In this document: one piece after another, positions 10,468 through 21,009 of the stretch | Layout of the letters: every line of letters begins with the position of its first letter | How positions within the stretch are numbered: the first letter of the stretch is position 1 | Source: Furcasterigmium furcatum | Taxonomy: Eukaryota; Ascomycota; Sordariomycetes; Glomerellales; Plectosphaerellaceae | Reading direction: 5' to 3' | DNA length: 64,000 nt | Assembly: GCA_001599815.1 (NCBI GenBank) | Contig: BCIA01000004.1 | Location: 1,614,862-1,678,861 of the forward strand | Made by a program: the position numbers and the translations under genes | Notes under the pieces: generated by a model | Told to the model about the DNA's origin: nothing | Seen by the model: the letters and a program-made list of their open reading frames with translations, nothing else | Databases searched by the model: none

Positions 10468-10819
10468 GCGGGTTAGAATCGCTGGTGACCTCCGGGGCCA
10501 TTTGAGAGATGCAATGTTACCTTGGGACGAATGGGAACGCTGCTCCGCACTGGCGCGCGGTTGTGCTGTCTGAGACTCCTGTCTCACTCACGCCTGGGTC
10601 CCCAGCAACAAAAGGTCACCAGAAGCAAAGCACGACAAAGCCGAAAATCTCACATGCCCACAAGGTAGAGGAGAACATCCGAGCAGGCTACGTGTGAAAA
10701 CCTGCTTCTGGTACATATTTTCTAAATACGGCGAGGAATATATTCTGGAACGGGCTTAGTTCACTGTTATCTATCTATATGCAGTGATGCTCAATCCTTT
10801 GCTAAGCCACCCTGATGTC
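10468..10819. other. Intergenic between convergent genes, nothing recognised
   Basis: About 350 bp holding the two 3' ends. The AT-rich part near 10715-10790 probably contains polyadenylation signals. Confidence 0.45.
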
Positions 10820-11975
10820 TTACCAACCGGTCACGACATTCTTCCTCTTATTAGTGAAGGTGCCCTGTGTTTTGGGCACGTCCGCGGGCCATCCTTCCCA
10901 CATCTCAGAGAGGGCAGAGAAAGAGATCTCTCCGTTGAGTCTGTATTTAGCGCGGTCCGCCCAGCCCGTGGTGTCGAGCGAGACCATCAGGTAAGGATGC
11001 GAGCAGAACGAGGCATTGGCGGGGATGGAGGCGATCTCGTAGCCGCTCGGGGCGAAAGCCGCGGCCCTACCCACGGTCGGGACCAGGTTGTACGCGCCGC
11101 TGTTGGTTGCGTAGACCGAGGCGGCGGCCATGTTGACCTCGACGGACTCCCAGTTCTGGACGCCTGGCTCGCCGGAGTCCGGCGTGTAGGGCCACGCACC
11201 AATGTGGATGGCCTCTGCCTGTACGATTGTGGGGAATGTCATGGCAGCATGGAAATGCCTATGGACGGTCAGCTGTGTCTTCAGGGCCACGGGTTGTCGG
11301 AGAGGATGGCATACTCCCAGCACTCGAGCATGCCGATGCGGCCATAGGGGGTATCCACGACCCTGAGGCCGTCGTAGAGGCCGTCACTCCAGATGCTCCT
11401 CTCACCGCCGGAAGGTCTGAGCTTGTGACGATGAATCAGAATGTCTCCCTGGGGATCCAGCAGAACCTGCGACATGTAGATGGCATCATTGATGCGCTCA
11501 GATATGGCTACTGAGAGATATACAGCGTTTCGCTTCGCGGCATCGACGATTTTGAGCCAGTTATCGTCGCCGAGTGTGATGGAGTTTTCGACGTAGTTCC
11601 GGCCCCAAGTCGTGATCCAGTCCCCTGGACCGCTACCCCGAGGATATCTGGCCAATGAGTTAGCATGCTGACATGGCACCGGTATGCGGTGTGATGGTGC
11701 CCAAGGAATGCTTACCCCGGAAACCAGAGTTCGGGGAACGCGACAAGGGCGGCACCCTCCTCGGCGGCCTGGTCGATAAGCCTCACTCCCTTGTCCGTGG
11801 TTTTGTTGATGTCAACACCCGAGTATTCCCTGCTGAGAATCGGCGATGCCCAGAGTGCCGGAGGGGCACGGATAAGAGCTGCCTTGAAGTTGGCTGCACG
11901 AGGTGCGAGCCCCTCAGAAGCGGTGCCCATGGTGAACCCAAAGAGGGACAAGAGGCCAAGAACTGTGAACCGCAT
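10820..11975 (-). CDS. Nitrilase-family carbon-nitrogen hydrolase with N-terminal signal peptide
   Basis: Three exons (11975-11716, 11647-11315, 11258-10820) give 343 residues. The Glu-Lys-Cys triad of the nitrilase superfamily is present: Glu82 in FPELWFPGYP, Lys162 in HRHKLRPSGGER and Cys196 in GMLECWEH. The flanking wording matches branch 1 (true nitrilases and cyanide hydratases) more than amidases. Such enzymes hydrolyse nitriles to acids plus ammonia. Unusually, the chain starts with a hydrophobic leader (FTVLGLLSLFGFTMGTAS) resembling a secretion signal, whereas most fungal nitrilases are cytosolic. Four GATA-factor sites lie 350-470 bp upstream, consistent with nitrogen-source control. 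The exact substrate cannot be told from sequence. Confidence 0.85.
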
Positions 11976-13116
11976 TTTAGCTGGCTTGGTAAACTCAGAG
12001 ATTTGAGATCGCTTAGGTACGGGGTATGCACAATGGTGGGAGGGAAATCTTCCTTTTAAAGCCTGAGGGGAACCGAGTGGAGGAGAGGCTGCTGTCAAGG
12101 ATGCTTAATATGGCCCTATCTACTGGGGTGAAGGCGCCCTTCCACCCCTTTTGGAGGGACCGCCGGTGGCGCTTCTTCCAATCTCCCCCCATCTGGCAGT
12201 AGATCTAAGGATCAACCCGGTCAACGGAGGAGGAGAAGCATTCATGTCAAGCAGCGCTTAGTCTCGCCGGGAATCCACGTGGTCCGCTGGAGCCTGGACT
12301 TTGACGAACTGTATTCGTCACCAGATAAGACAGTTCTCGGGAGCTTGGTGGCGTCATTAATGTGTTAATAACTTACACGGAGATGGATGTTAAGGGCAAG
12401 TTCTGATGACTGCCGGAGAACAAGTTGATAACTTATCAGATAAGGAGGATTGTCACACAAGTCTTGAGTTTGCTATGACTAAAACGATCCGTGCCCGGGA
12501 AATCTGCTTTTGTGGCCGGGTGTGTTCCCTATCTCGGCGTTTGCTTGGACGTCTACCAAATCCCGGACCACACCTTAGCACAAGATTCATGTCTTTGATG
12601 GGTCTCCCAGGAACCTGGGAACCTTCATCTCACAACCCCGGGTCTTGCCTCCCGAAATCTTTTGTGGTCTTCCCCTGTCAATTCTGCTGAGGCTTAGGAT
12701 GTACCGGTGGTGATCCCCAGGCAAGCCACCCTGGAAGTCATAACAGAGGCTATCAGATGACTTGGGACGGAGAGAGTAGCTCGTGGATGTGCAGCACGTG
12801 GGTGCTATGTGATAATGGTAGCTTCCGTCAAATAGGTATGGCATTTTGCCATCTCGATGACAGGTTTTCTCGGAAACAAGCGCCCGATTGTCATCGTTTG
12901 TTGCAATCCATATTCCTTGCGGATAGTTCCCGGGTGCCGAGGCTCAACAGTGTCGTAGTGGTGGGGACTAAGCCGGCTCGTTCCCGGTTGCACCACCACC
13001 AAAACACCCCAACGCCCAAGGACTGAGTGCGACAGACAACGCATGGTAAAGTCAAGGTCATCTCCCAATCAATACTGTTACATGGAATACGGTTTGTAAG
13101 GTTGTTTCTGTCTAAT
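11976..13116. other. Intergenic, nitrilase promoter region
   Basis: About 1.1 kb. It holds the nitrilase upstream region with a GATA-site cluster and the 3' flank of the TPR-like gene. Short frames here show no family resemblance. Confidence 0.5.
12322..12445. promoter_or_regulatory. Cluster of four GATA-factor sites upstream of the nitrilase
   Basis: CAGATAAG at 12322-12329, TGATAA at 12426-12431, TTATCA at 12433-12438 and CAGATAAGG at 12437-12445. The last three overlap or abut. AreA/NIT2 GATA factors bind HGATAR, and paired sites are typical of nitrogen-regulated genes. The cluster lies 347-470 bp upstream of the nitrilase ATG at 11975. Functional use is inferred. Confidence 0.5.
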
Positions 13117-14853
13117 CTATGAGCAGCAGTCGGGCTCAACTCGTGCCTTTGACAGCCGACAATAACACGAGACTCCCACATCCACATCGGCAGATGCCGT
13201 AGCAATGCCATACTGCTTGCGGACGATCCGCGCCTCGTCATCGCGCCCAAGGCGGACAAGAGACTCGTGAAGCCCCTGCAAGCCCCACACGTTGTTCGGC
13301 CGGGCGATCCGCGCGGGAGCCTGGCTGCTGAATCCCAAGTCCTGTCGGTACACCTCGAGCGCCTCCTCGACACGGTCCTGCTCGAGCAGCAGGGCGCCCA
13401 GGGCGTGGCGTACCGGCTGCAGCCACATGGGCGGGTCGGCGTAGGGGAGATCGTCTTCTACCTCGACCGCCACCCGCAAGAGTCGGAATGCTGTCTCATG
13501 GTCGCCCTCGCGGTACGCGAGCTCTCCCTCCAGCATGAGAGATCCGACTTGGAGGACGTTTCTGCCGGTGGACGAGAGGCTGTACACCCGGTCCGCGGGG
13601 ATCGCGTCGTGGGCCTGCAGGAATGCGAGCTGCGCGGTCCTGGCCTCGGCCAGCCTCCCCAGGACTCCGAGGCTGATTGCACGAGCATAGAGAATGGAAG
13701 CAGTCGTGATGGAGAGGAGCTGTTGATCTTCTGGCAGCGGAAGGTTGAGAATGTCGTCCCAGCGCCCGAACCTGATGAGGACGTGGGGCATCATGCTCCG
13801 CTGGAACTCGAGCCAGTCGACCATCTTTGGCGACTCGACCCGCAGGAGATCGGATGTGACGATCTCGTCCAGGCGCCTGGCGGCCAGGAGGGCGTGCTCG
13901 GAGCGACCGGACATCATTGCAGCATACCCCATGACGCGTATGTTGTGTGCCCGGTAGGAGGTGTAGATGAGTGATCCCTTTTCCCGGGCGAAGTAGGCGT
14001 CGTCGGAGAGCATGGCGTCGTAGTTGGAGTCAATTCCGCGACGGTAGTCGCCGGAGGCGATGTCAATGTGCGTCGCCATGTGCTGCATGTGGGAGCCATC
14101 AGGGACGAGGCGCCGCAGCCTGTCGGCCGCCGCCTGCGCGACGGCGGGGTTCGGCGACATTTCCATGAGGTGGATGTACAAGTGGCAGTTGGCGGGGTGG
14201 TCTCTTCCCGAGCCGGAGGCCATCGAGGCCTCGATCACTTGCCTGGCCTCGACCGTGCCCGGCCAGGTCGGCTCGCCGGTCTTGAGATCCCACAGCCGCC
14301 GGGAGCGGGACACCATGAGCGCTTCGGCATACAGCGCGGGTACATCTGGGTCGTCCTTGAAGTCTTCATAAACGCGCTTCATCGCTTCGATGTACGCACC
14401 ATCGAGAGTGGAAGAGTCGTCAGGGAACGCCTCCTTCGAGGCTGGATACCGGGTGGCGAGCGCTGCGATCAGGGCCCGCTCAACGGGTTGCGCGCCTACG
14501 CCAAGCTCATTGGCCTTCTCAAGTGCAGAAATACCTCTCTCGAGGGAGCTGGCGAGGTCGACCTTGTCGTAGCGACCCCAGACCTTGTTGTAGTTGGGGC
14601 CGAGGGCGTAGGCGATGCCCCAGTGCGCCATGGCACATTGGGGATCGTGCTCGGTGGCACGGCTGAAGCATCGGAACGACTCCTCGTGGTTGAAGGAGTA
14701 TGACCAGAGAAGGCCGCGATCGAACCATGTCTGCGCCTCCGGCGAGCTGGTGGTCACCTTTCGCTGGTACGTGCCCAGGTTGTAATATGATGAACTAGGT
14801 CCTCTGATTAGTGCGTGTCATGAGGGTGCCGGGAGAGCATGCACTGACCCCAT
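13117..14853 (-). CDS. TPR-like helical-repeat protein, conserved fungal family
   Basis: The large exon 14803-13117 encodes a helical-repeat protein with SYSFNHEESFRCFSRATEHDP, AMAHWGIAYALGPNYN, LYIHLMEMSPNP and GSHMQHMATHIDI, the conserved core of a TPR-like family found in fungi and bacteria. A GT-AG intron (14848-14804, branch CACTAAT) joins it to an upstream exon. The preferred start is the ATG at 14853 (caaacATGg), giving 563 residues and the usual GGPSSSYYNLGTYQRK beginning with only 5 bp of coding first exon. An in-frame ATG at 14991 would add 46 residues of low-complexity sequence. The C-terminus ends with cysteines (SCYC, DCCS). The role is unknown; protein-protein scaffolding is the family expectation. 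Confidence 0.8.
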
Positions 14854-15773
14854 GTTTGACTGCCGCGTTGGACACGGGGGGCAGGCTGTCTCAATAGCAG
14901 TCACTGGAGATGTGAGAAGAAGCTGTGAGTACAATGAATATGGAAGTGGCTGCGACGAGCACGCCATTTGCCTCGAAGGTGTCGTCTGCATCGCCGCCGC
15001 CGAAGGCCGGCGCGGGGCAGTGGACGTTCCACGGGCTGCTTTGTCAGCCGTTGTTCCTACACCCTGCAGAGAGGCTGCCTTGTACCTCCGTCAGACTTGG
15101 GTCCGCAGTACCGGGCCATTCCGTTTCTTACCCCTTATATATCAAATCCGGAACTCTCATTCATTATATCTCTGGCGGGTGAGTTTGGTTCGTCTCTTGG
15201 AATGCCCCGTTACTACATCACCCCTCATTGCCTTTTTAAGCCACCTTGACTATCGTCTGTCCATGAGCAACATGTCTCGTTTTTGGAAGAAACGCTGAGA
15301 AGGACCTTAGTCGGGGAATCTAAGAGCTAGGAAATTTATCACGTAGAACAATTTCCCTCCCCATTTCAGACAGGCAATACTCTTCACGTCAAACTAAACA
15401 CCGAGTAACTACGTATTAGATAGATTTGAGGAGGCCGATGGATTTCATTCAAGCGCTCGGTCTTGACCGCTGAATTTGTTGGTGGCGTCTCTCTCGGTGC
15501 CCCGCTGGCCCTTCCCCGCATACGCACGGACCGACTTCTCCAACTCCCCGCTTACTCCAAATAGCATTCTACAGGTTCGTCTCGGATCCTTTCGGCTTCT
15601 GACGAAGCTATGGCTCGGCTTCCAAACCCGAGAACCTCTAGTATCCTGTTGACTGCGGAGCTCCCACTCCGTTGATGGGAACAACTCACTGGAATGAATA
15701 GAAACGACCATTCGCGATGTGGAGTCGCTCTACAGGTGTTCTTCGAAGTGTTGGGTCCATGTCACCTGTTCCA
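14854..15773. other. Intergenic, possible 5' exon of the TPR gene then nothing recognised
   Basis: About 920 bp. The part up to 14991 may be coding for the TPR-like protein if the upstream ATG is used. The remainder shows no gene I can support. Confidence 0.45.
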
Positions 15774-16239
15774 GGCATCGGGAGCCCGGGCTACGCAAAG
15801 GCCATCTCGGCGTACTGCCTGTTCAGTTTCGTCAACGCCCCCAGAGACGCGCGCGCGAAGCAAATACTGACATATGCGAGACAGCGTCGCCGGAAACGCG
15901 TCCGTCGTGTGGACGTACTGGATGCTCGGCCTGTACAGCGACGACCTCGACACCCTGGCGTACGGATCGGGCATCTCGCGCTCGGCAGAGAGCATCAGCT
16001 TCGCAGCCGTGTATGGCATCGGCTCGAACAGCAACATCTCCCTCATGACGAACCTGGCCGTCTCGTTCGCCGTCTTCGTCGTCAGCGTGCCGGTCACCTG
16101 CTATGTCGCGTACCGGGGCGAGTCACTGGAGAAGAAGGTCGAGGGCAGCGATGAGAAGGTCGTGGAAGTTAGCGATCGCGAGGCGCCCCTGGGCGGTGAT
16201 GCCAGCAAGGGAATGTATGTGAAGGACGTAGGCGCATGA
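15774..16239 (+). pseudogene. Remnant of an UNC93-like (DUF895) transporter C-terminus
   Basis: Two frames together resemble the last 130-150 residues of fungal UNC93-like major facilitators. The first, around 15774-15839, reads SPGYAKAISAYCLFSFVNA. The second, from about 15883 to the stop at 16239, reads VVWTYWMLGLYSDDLDTLAYGSGISRSAESISFAAVYGIGS and continues through a last transmembrane helix into a charged tail. The two parts lie in different frames and no clean intron joins them in phase. The ten or so upstream helices expected of the family (normally about 450 residues) are absent from the preceding DNA. I read this as a truncated relic. Confidence 0.5.
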
Positions 16240-16373
16240 GGCACCCTGGCCACGGTAGTCCGCACTCGCCCATTTCTGTAAAAGCCTCGGAAATGATATG
16301 GGAAAACGCTTGAACCGACATGACTGAAGCCATCACATCCCTGACAGGTCTTATCTAGGCTATCTATTTACAA

Positions 16374-18677
16374 CTATAAACTCCTCTTAGGGTCCCATCC
16401 ACTGGGTTTGTCTCTATACATCTCCCGTAAATGAAAGAACAGCGAGTCCCAAACCTTGCCACTGTTCGCACCGAAGCGGTCGATTGCGGAATTCATGACA
16501 GCAAAGACTGCCAGCGACACGTTTCGCTCGTCCTTGATCCGAACCAAAAATGCTTTCAAAAGTCGAGCCGCCGCCAGAGAAGCCTCCACGCCCTCCTTCT
16601 TGTCTACCCACTTCTTCAACGTCTCCCGATGCGAATCCCTCAGCCGGCCCAAGCCCTTGGCGGTTTCTTCGACGATCTGGCACCGCGCGTCGAGCGCCTC
16701 GCCGTACTCCTGGAGGGCTCGGCGGGACGTATCTCGACCAAACTCCAATCGGGGGAGGAATTCACTCCGCAAGGCATCGAGGACTCGTTCCGCTGCCTCC
16801 GGGTCTCCGGCCGCGGATGCCCAAGGGTCTGCGATGGGTGACCATTCTCCCATCGCGTTAGCTTTCTGGGTGAGTTCTGTCAGTGCTGTCAGAAGCATGT
16901 CTTTGCGACGTATTAGCTGTTCCAGGATGACCCCGACCGCCTCCAAGTAATCCTCGACGACATCGGCCATGGTGGTGCAGTGCTCGAGGATCTTGGCGAA
17001 TGTTTCCACCTTGGCTCCGTACTCTCGCGCCGCCTGCTCCATGGAGCTTACCGGCGGCGCCTCTGGGAACTGGAATAGCCAGATGCGGTTCGTGGTGAGT
17101 CCCAGCGCCTGACCGTAGCTGAGGAGGCTGCACGTCGCGATGTACTCGCCGCTCGTCTCGATGGCCGAAGCCGTGAAGGTCGGCGTCTTGATGGAGGCTT
17201 TTAGATTGCGGCAGTTTTCCATGTTTTCAGCGTGCGAGGCTCGGGAGGAGATGTTTGTGGCTATCTCCTTGTCCGCCTCTGCGATCTCGTCGACTGTCTT
17301 TTGATAGTCTGCGCGCGCCTCGTCTTTCTCACTTATCGCCCTTGCGAGGTCGTCGGCCATCACGTCCCTCTTGTATCCTGAGAGGGTTATGGAGGCCTCG
17401 ATTTCCGTGTTCCAGTTTTTGGACTCGAGCGTGTTGGTATAGTATTTGGTATCGAGATGCTGCTTGTCATATTCAGAGGACCAGGTCGAGTTGACCGGTG
17501 AGTTCCCCGGCCACCTCGAGATATGGCGGATCGGGACGTCAGTCGAAATGCTGAAATGTATACGGCTCCAGGACAGAAGGTGGCTCCTCTCAAACCCAGT
17601 GTGCTTTTCTCCAATCACGACCAACTCCGTAGTGTCGAGGTCTGCGCAGCGACGCTCCAGGGCTGAAAGGCTTTCCTGTTCTGCCCTACGACGGCCTTCG
17701 AGGCGGCGCTTCTTCGCTTCGAGCTCTGAGAGTTCTTGCTTCAGCTTGTCGAACTGTTCCTGGTAATACCGCTCGTCGACCTCGATGCCCATCTTTAGGC
17801 TCGCCTCCATAAGTCTGTGATCATCCGCCTTTGGGAATTTAAGATCCGAGACGCTCCAAGGTGGCTGGTCGGCGAGGCCGGAGAGGAGTCTTGCCATGGC
17901 GCAGTTGGCGAAGTACAGGGCGACGGGGTCTTGTTCGCTTGCCTCATTGTCCATGAAATGATGGCTGGCCCCGCGAACGTCAAAGATACGTTCCAATGTG
18001 GCCGGCCGGCTCCTGAGCTCGGAATCGAACAGCTGGTCCACGCCGGCATGTGTATGGATGAAGAAGTAAGACCAGCTCAGATTCGACATGCGGAACATGT
18101 CGAGGTACTCGTTCAGAAAGTCTTTGAGGGACGGCCCCATGTTCTTCATGACGTTGACGACGAAGCAGACGCTGTTGATGGAGGTCAGGCGCGCCAGGGC
18201 CTTGACGATGGCCACCTTGTGCTTCTGATCAACCGTGCGCATCGGCATGTTCTCCTGGGTCTCGTCGATTTGCTTCCTCCGGTCCTCAGCCGCGTTGTCA
18301 GAGTCGTCGAATCCCGGCGTGTCGATGATTTTGAGATGGATGTGTTTGCCGGTGTCGGTCGAATATGCTTCATCGGCAACGTCTCTGAGTTCCGTCACTT
18401 TGGCTGCTGTGTAGTCGTCGAGACTGGGCGTGTATATCTCGCCCTCGTAGCCCCGCAGGAAATGGTCCTTGATCTTGACGACGGCTTCAAATGTCTTGCA
18501 GTCTTTGGTGGTGGACGAGTTGCCGAAGGCGCTGACTTTGACCACGTCCCCATCCATCCCGGCGTAGTCGAGGATGGCCCTGATGAGGCGGCTTTTACCA
18601 TGGCCTGTGCAGCCGACGAGCATGATGACCTTGGTGCTCTGCCCGCACCGACAGTCCTGGCTGCCCGTCGCTGCCAT
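16374..18677 (-). CDS. AIG1/septin-like P-loop GTPase with long coiled coils (array member 1)
   Basis: A single exon of 767 residues runs from ATG 18677 (accATGg, near-perfect Kozak) to TAG 16374. The G1 P-loop GCTGHGKS is at residues 22-29. A Thr-containing switch I (SSTTKDC) follows near 54-60, G3 DTPGFDD is at 119-125, and a G4-like FIHTHAGVD lies near 230. This order and the C/T switch I resemble AIG1/GIMAP-like members of the TRAFAC class rather than Ras or dynamin. After the G domain come coiled coil (LKQELSELEAKKRRLEGRRRAE), a beta-rich linker (SRWPGNSPVNSTWSSEYD) and more helices. No transmembrane segment was seen. It is divergent from array member 2 across 538 bp. The function is unknown. 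Confidence 0.85.
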   Translation of the reverse strand: MAATGSQDCRCGQSTKVIMLVGCTGHGKSRLIRAILDYAGMDGDVVKVSAFGNSSTTKDCKTFEAVVKIKDHFLRGYEGEIYTPSLDDYTAAKVTELRDVADEAYSTDTGKHIHLKIIDTPGFDDSDNAAEDRRKQIDETQENMPMRTVDQKHKVAIVKALARLTSINSVCFVVNVMKNMGPSLKDFLNEYLDMFRMSNLSWSYFFIHTHAGVDQLFDSELRSRPATLERIFDVRGASHHFMDNEASEQDPVALYFANCAMARLLSGLADQPPWSVSDLKFPKADDHRLMEASLKMGIEVDERYYQEQFDKLKQELSELEAKKRRLEGRRRAEQESLSALERRCADLDTTELVVIGEKHTGFERSHLLSWSRIHFSISTDVPIRHISRWPGNSPVNSTWSSEYDKQHLDTKYYTNTLESKNWNTEIEASITLSGYKRDVMADDLARAISEKDEARADYQKTVDEIAEADKEIATNISSRASHAENMENCRNLKASIKTPTFTASAIETSGEYIATCSLLSYGQALGLTTNRIWLFQFPEAPPVSSMEQAAREYGAKVETFAKILEHCTTMADVVEDYLEAVGVILEQLIRRKDMLLTALTELTQKANAMGEWSPIADPWASAAGDPEAAERVLDALRSEFLPRLEFGRDTSRRALQEYGEALDARCQIVEETAKGLGRLRDSHRETLKKWVDKKEGVEASLAAARLLKAFLVRIKDERNVSLAVFAVMNSAIDRFGANSGKVWDSLFFHLREMYRDKPSGWDPKRSL

Positions 18678-19215
18678 GGTGCGCGGAAAGTGAGTGTGCG
18701 CAGATAAATGAGGTTTTGCGAATATCGTGAGGCCGTTACTGTCCGGCACTCAGTCAAGCGGATGTGAGAGATGGACTTGAACTGTAATCGGTGATCGCAT
18801 TGTCTCCCTGATCCCCCGATACGGAGCGCAACTTAATTATCACGAGAATTCCCCCAGAGCTGGAGTGGCGACAGACTTCCCTGCCGTACGCACGGAGCTC
18901 CCCCAAACTGACCAGGGTCGGTTGAGCGCATGTTCAGGTACAAGGAGCGAGTCAGCTAGATACCTGGCGCTATCGATCGGCTGAGCTCTCAGGTGGCCAT
19001 TCTGCATGGTCTCGTGGCGTCGGCATTTCAGGGGCTGGACCACGATGATCCCGGTCGTCGCCTGCGTGGCTGTCCTCAGCCGCACCCAAGAAGTAAAGTG
19101 ACACAAAAGACCTGAAGGACGTGCATCACCATTTTCGAGTCCTGGGTCGAGAAGTCCTTTTGAATAGAGTGTCATTCATCTCATCGCCGCTGAAGTGGAA
19201 CACTCGCGCACGAGA
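18678..19215. promoter_or_regulatory. Bidirectional promoter region of GTPase array members 1 and 2
   Basis: This 538-bp gap separates two divergent start codons. No strong TATA box or repeated motif was noticed. Confidence 0.5.
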
Positions 19216-20863
19216 ATGAGGTTCGAGGTCAAGCCGGAAAAGATGAGTCCGACGACAGGACCCCCCATCAAGATCCTCATACTCGGAGAAACGGCCAATG
19301 GAAAGAGCACGCTGATCAGGCAGCTCAAGCTGTACGGCGAAAATCGCGAGGTCGACATTGGCATCGGATATGGTAACGACAGGCCCCCAAGTCCCCCTCC
19401 GGCTGGGCCAAGCGTGCTGATGAAGACATCGCCAACTTTCAGGGAATCTCTCGTGCACCACTGAAGTGGGCATCTACCCGCTCTCATGCATGCTTCGCAC
19501 GTATTACCTGAAAGACCGAAACGGGCAGCGGATCAAGGATGTCGACTTTGACGAGCTGGCCACTTACACGGACGACGACGCCACCATGGTGGCCAACAAA
19601 CCCGACGACAACGGTCGCGAGTTCAGTTTTGAGCTCATCGATACACCGGGACTTGACGACTCGAGCGGTAACGACATGGAGATCATGGCAGGCATAGTTG
19701 GACGCATGAGGGAGCTCGGCTCCTTGAACACCCTCGTCTACGTGCGGTCGCTCGACAAGCCTTTCGGCGAGTCGTTCAACCGCTTCTACGACTACCTGCA
19801 GCGCTGCATGCCCATGCTCTTCAACGGCCTCATCATCGCGCACACGAGCCTGACGGTAGACCGGGAAGACGAGGCCATGACTTCGGGGCAGAACCTCAGA
19901 GCCCGTCGTCGGGAGATGTTCAAGAAAGCCACCAAGGGACGCGCCGACCTCACGCACGTCTTCATGGACAACGACCCAGACACGACCAATCCCTTCGCCG
20001 TGATGCGCTCTTACAACTCCTGCTACGCGCTGCTCAAGCATGCCTCCTCCCAGCGGCGCATCTCTATCGCCAACAACCTCCACCTCCTCAAGGCCCCGAA
20101 CATGATTCACATGGACAGCCAGGTCCTCCTCGCCCTCTCCCGGCTGCAGTCGACCCTCAAGAGCAGCCTGGCGAAGGAGACAGCGGCGGCGTCCCGCTCC
20201 AAGAACCGGTCGCTGCGCTTCAAGCGCGAGATCGCCCGGCTCCGCACCAACCTCGCCGAGAACGAGGCGGAGCTGGGGCGCCTCGACACGGAGGACGAGG
20301 TCGTCCTTGGTAGTAAGACGATCGCGGAGGACTACAGCCTCGAGAAGCTCGTCTACGAGGCTAAGCTCTGGCTCGACAAGCGCGAGGTCAGCTACGACAG
20401 CGACTCGACCATCACGCACGTGTCGAAGACCACAAGCGACGGGTGCCGCTGGCTCGACGAGGACCTGCGCGGCACCACCTGGCGCGCGACGCTCAAGAGC
20501 AGCATCTTCCGCAGCATCAGCGGGTCGGCGACCTTCTACACGACCAACCGGCTGAAGAACAAGGGGAAGATCTCGGTGCTCCGCGGCCGCGTCCGCGACG
20601 CGCAGGAGTCGATCACGCAGAACGAGGATATGCTGGAGGAGATGAGCGACTCCGAGGAGGGGAGCGCGGCGGCGGAGAAGCTCGGGGCCGACGTCGAGCG
20701 GTGCGCGGCGCTGACGGAGAAGATCCAGCAGGACTCGTTCGACGCAGCGCTGTGGCCCTCGCTGCGCAAGTTCTATTCTCAGGCTCGCGGGGCGCCGAGT
20801 GCGGGGGATGTTATTGAGTTTGTCAAGGTGTATGATGCAGAGATAGCGAGGCTTCTTTCGTGA
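19216..20863 (+). CDS. AIG1/septin-like P-loop GTPase with coiled coils (array member 2)
   Basis: Two exons (19216-19372, 19443-20863) give 525 residues. The G1 P-loop GETANGKS is at residues 24-31, switch I NLSCTTE at 54-60 is formed exactly across the intron, G3 DTPGLDD is at 119-125 (same numbering as member 1), and G4-like IIAHTSLTVD follows. Downstream are coiled coil (LRFKREIARLRTNLAENEAELGRL), the shared LDTEDEVVLGSK segment, a beta-rich linker with RGTTWRATLK, and a second coiled coil. Codon use in the 3' half is strongly GC-biased. It converges on member 3 with only 146 bp between stops. No closer family name can be given from sequence alone. Confidence 0.85.
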
Positions 20864-21009
20864 GAGACGGACATGGATGACATGGGAGGACCATGGATGT
20901 GCTGAGGAGGAATGATCTATTCTTGAAGACAGCGTAATGAAATGAAGTTTCAACAAAAATCGCTTCTAAGTAAGAACTGGAGGTAGCCAGAGGGCCAAAC
21001 GCAGCACTT

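Noticed and set aside
9739..10587. 282-codon minus-strand frame opposite the orphan secreted gene
   Set aside because: The plus-strand frame has the TATA box, Kozak start and signal peptide. The minus frame has no motif or promoter.
18677..18749. Extension of GTPase member 1 upstream of ATG 18677
   Set aside because: The open frame continues but has no ATG; the ATG at 18677 has an ideal context and immediately precedes the Cys-containing N-terminus before the P-loop.
19484..20956. 490-codon minus-strand open frame opposite GTPase array member 2
   Set aside because: It is antisense to a GC3-rich coding exon with clear P-loop and DTPG motifs. Such exons leave long antisense frames. Its translation is Arg/Leu/Glu-rich without domain resemblance.
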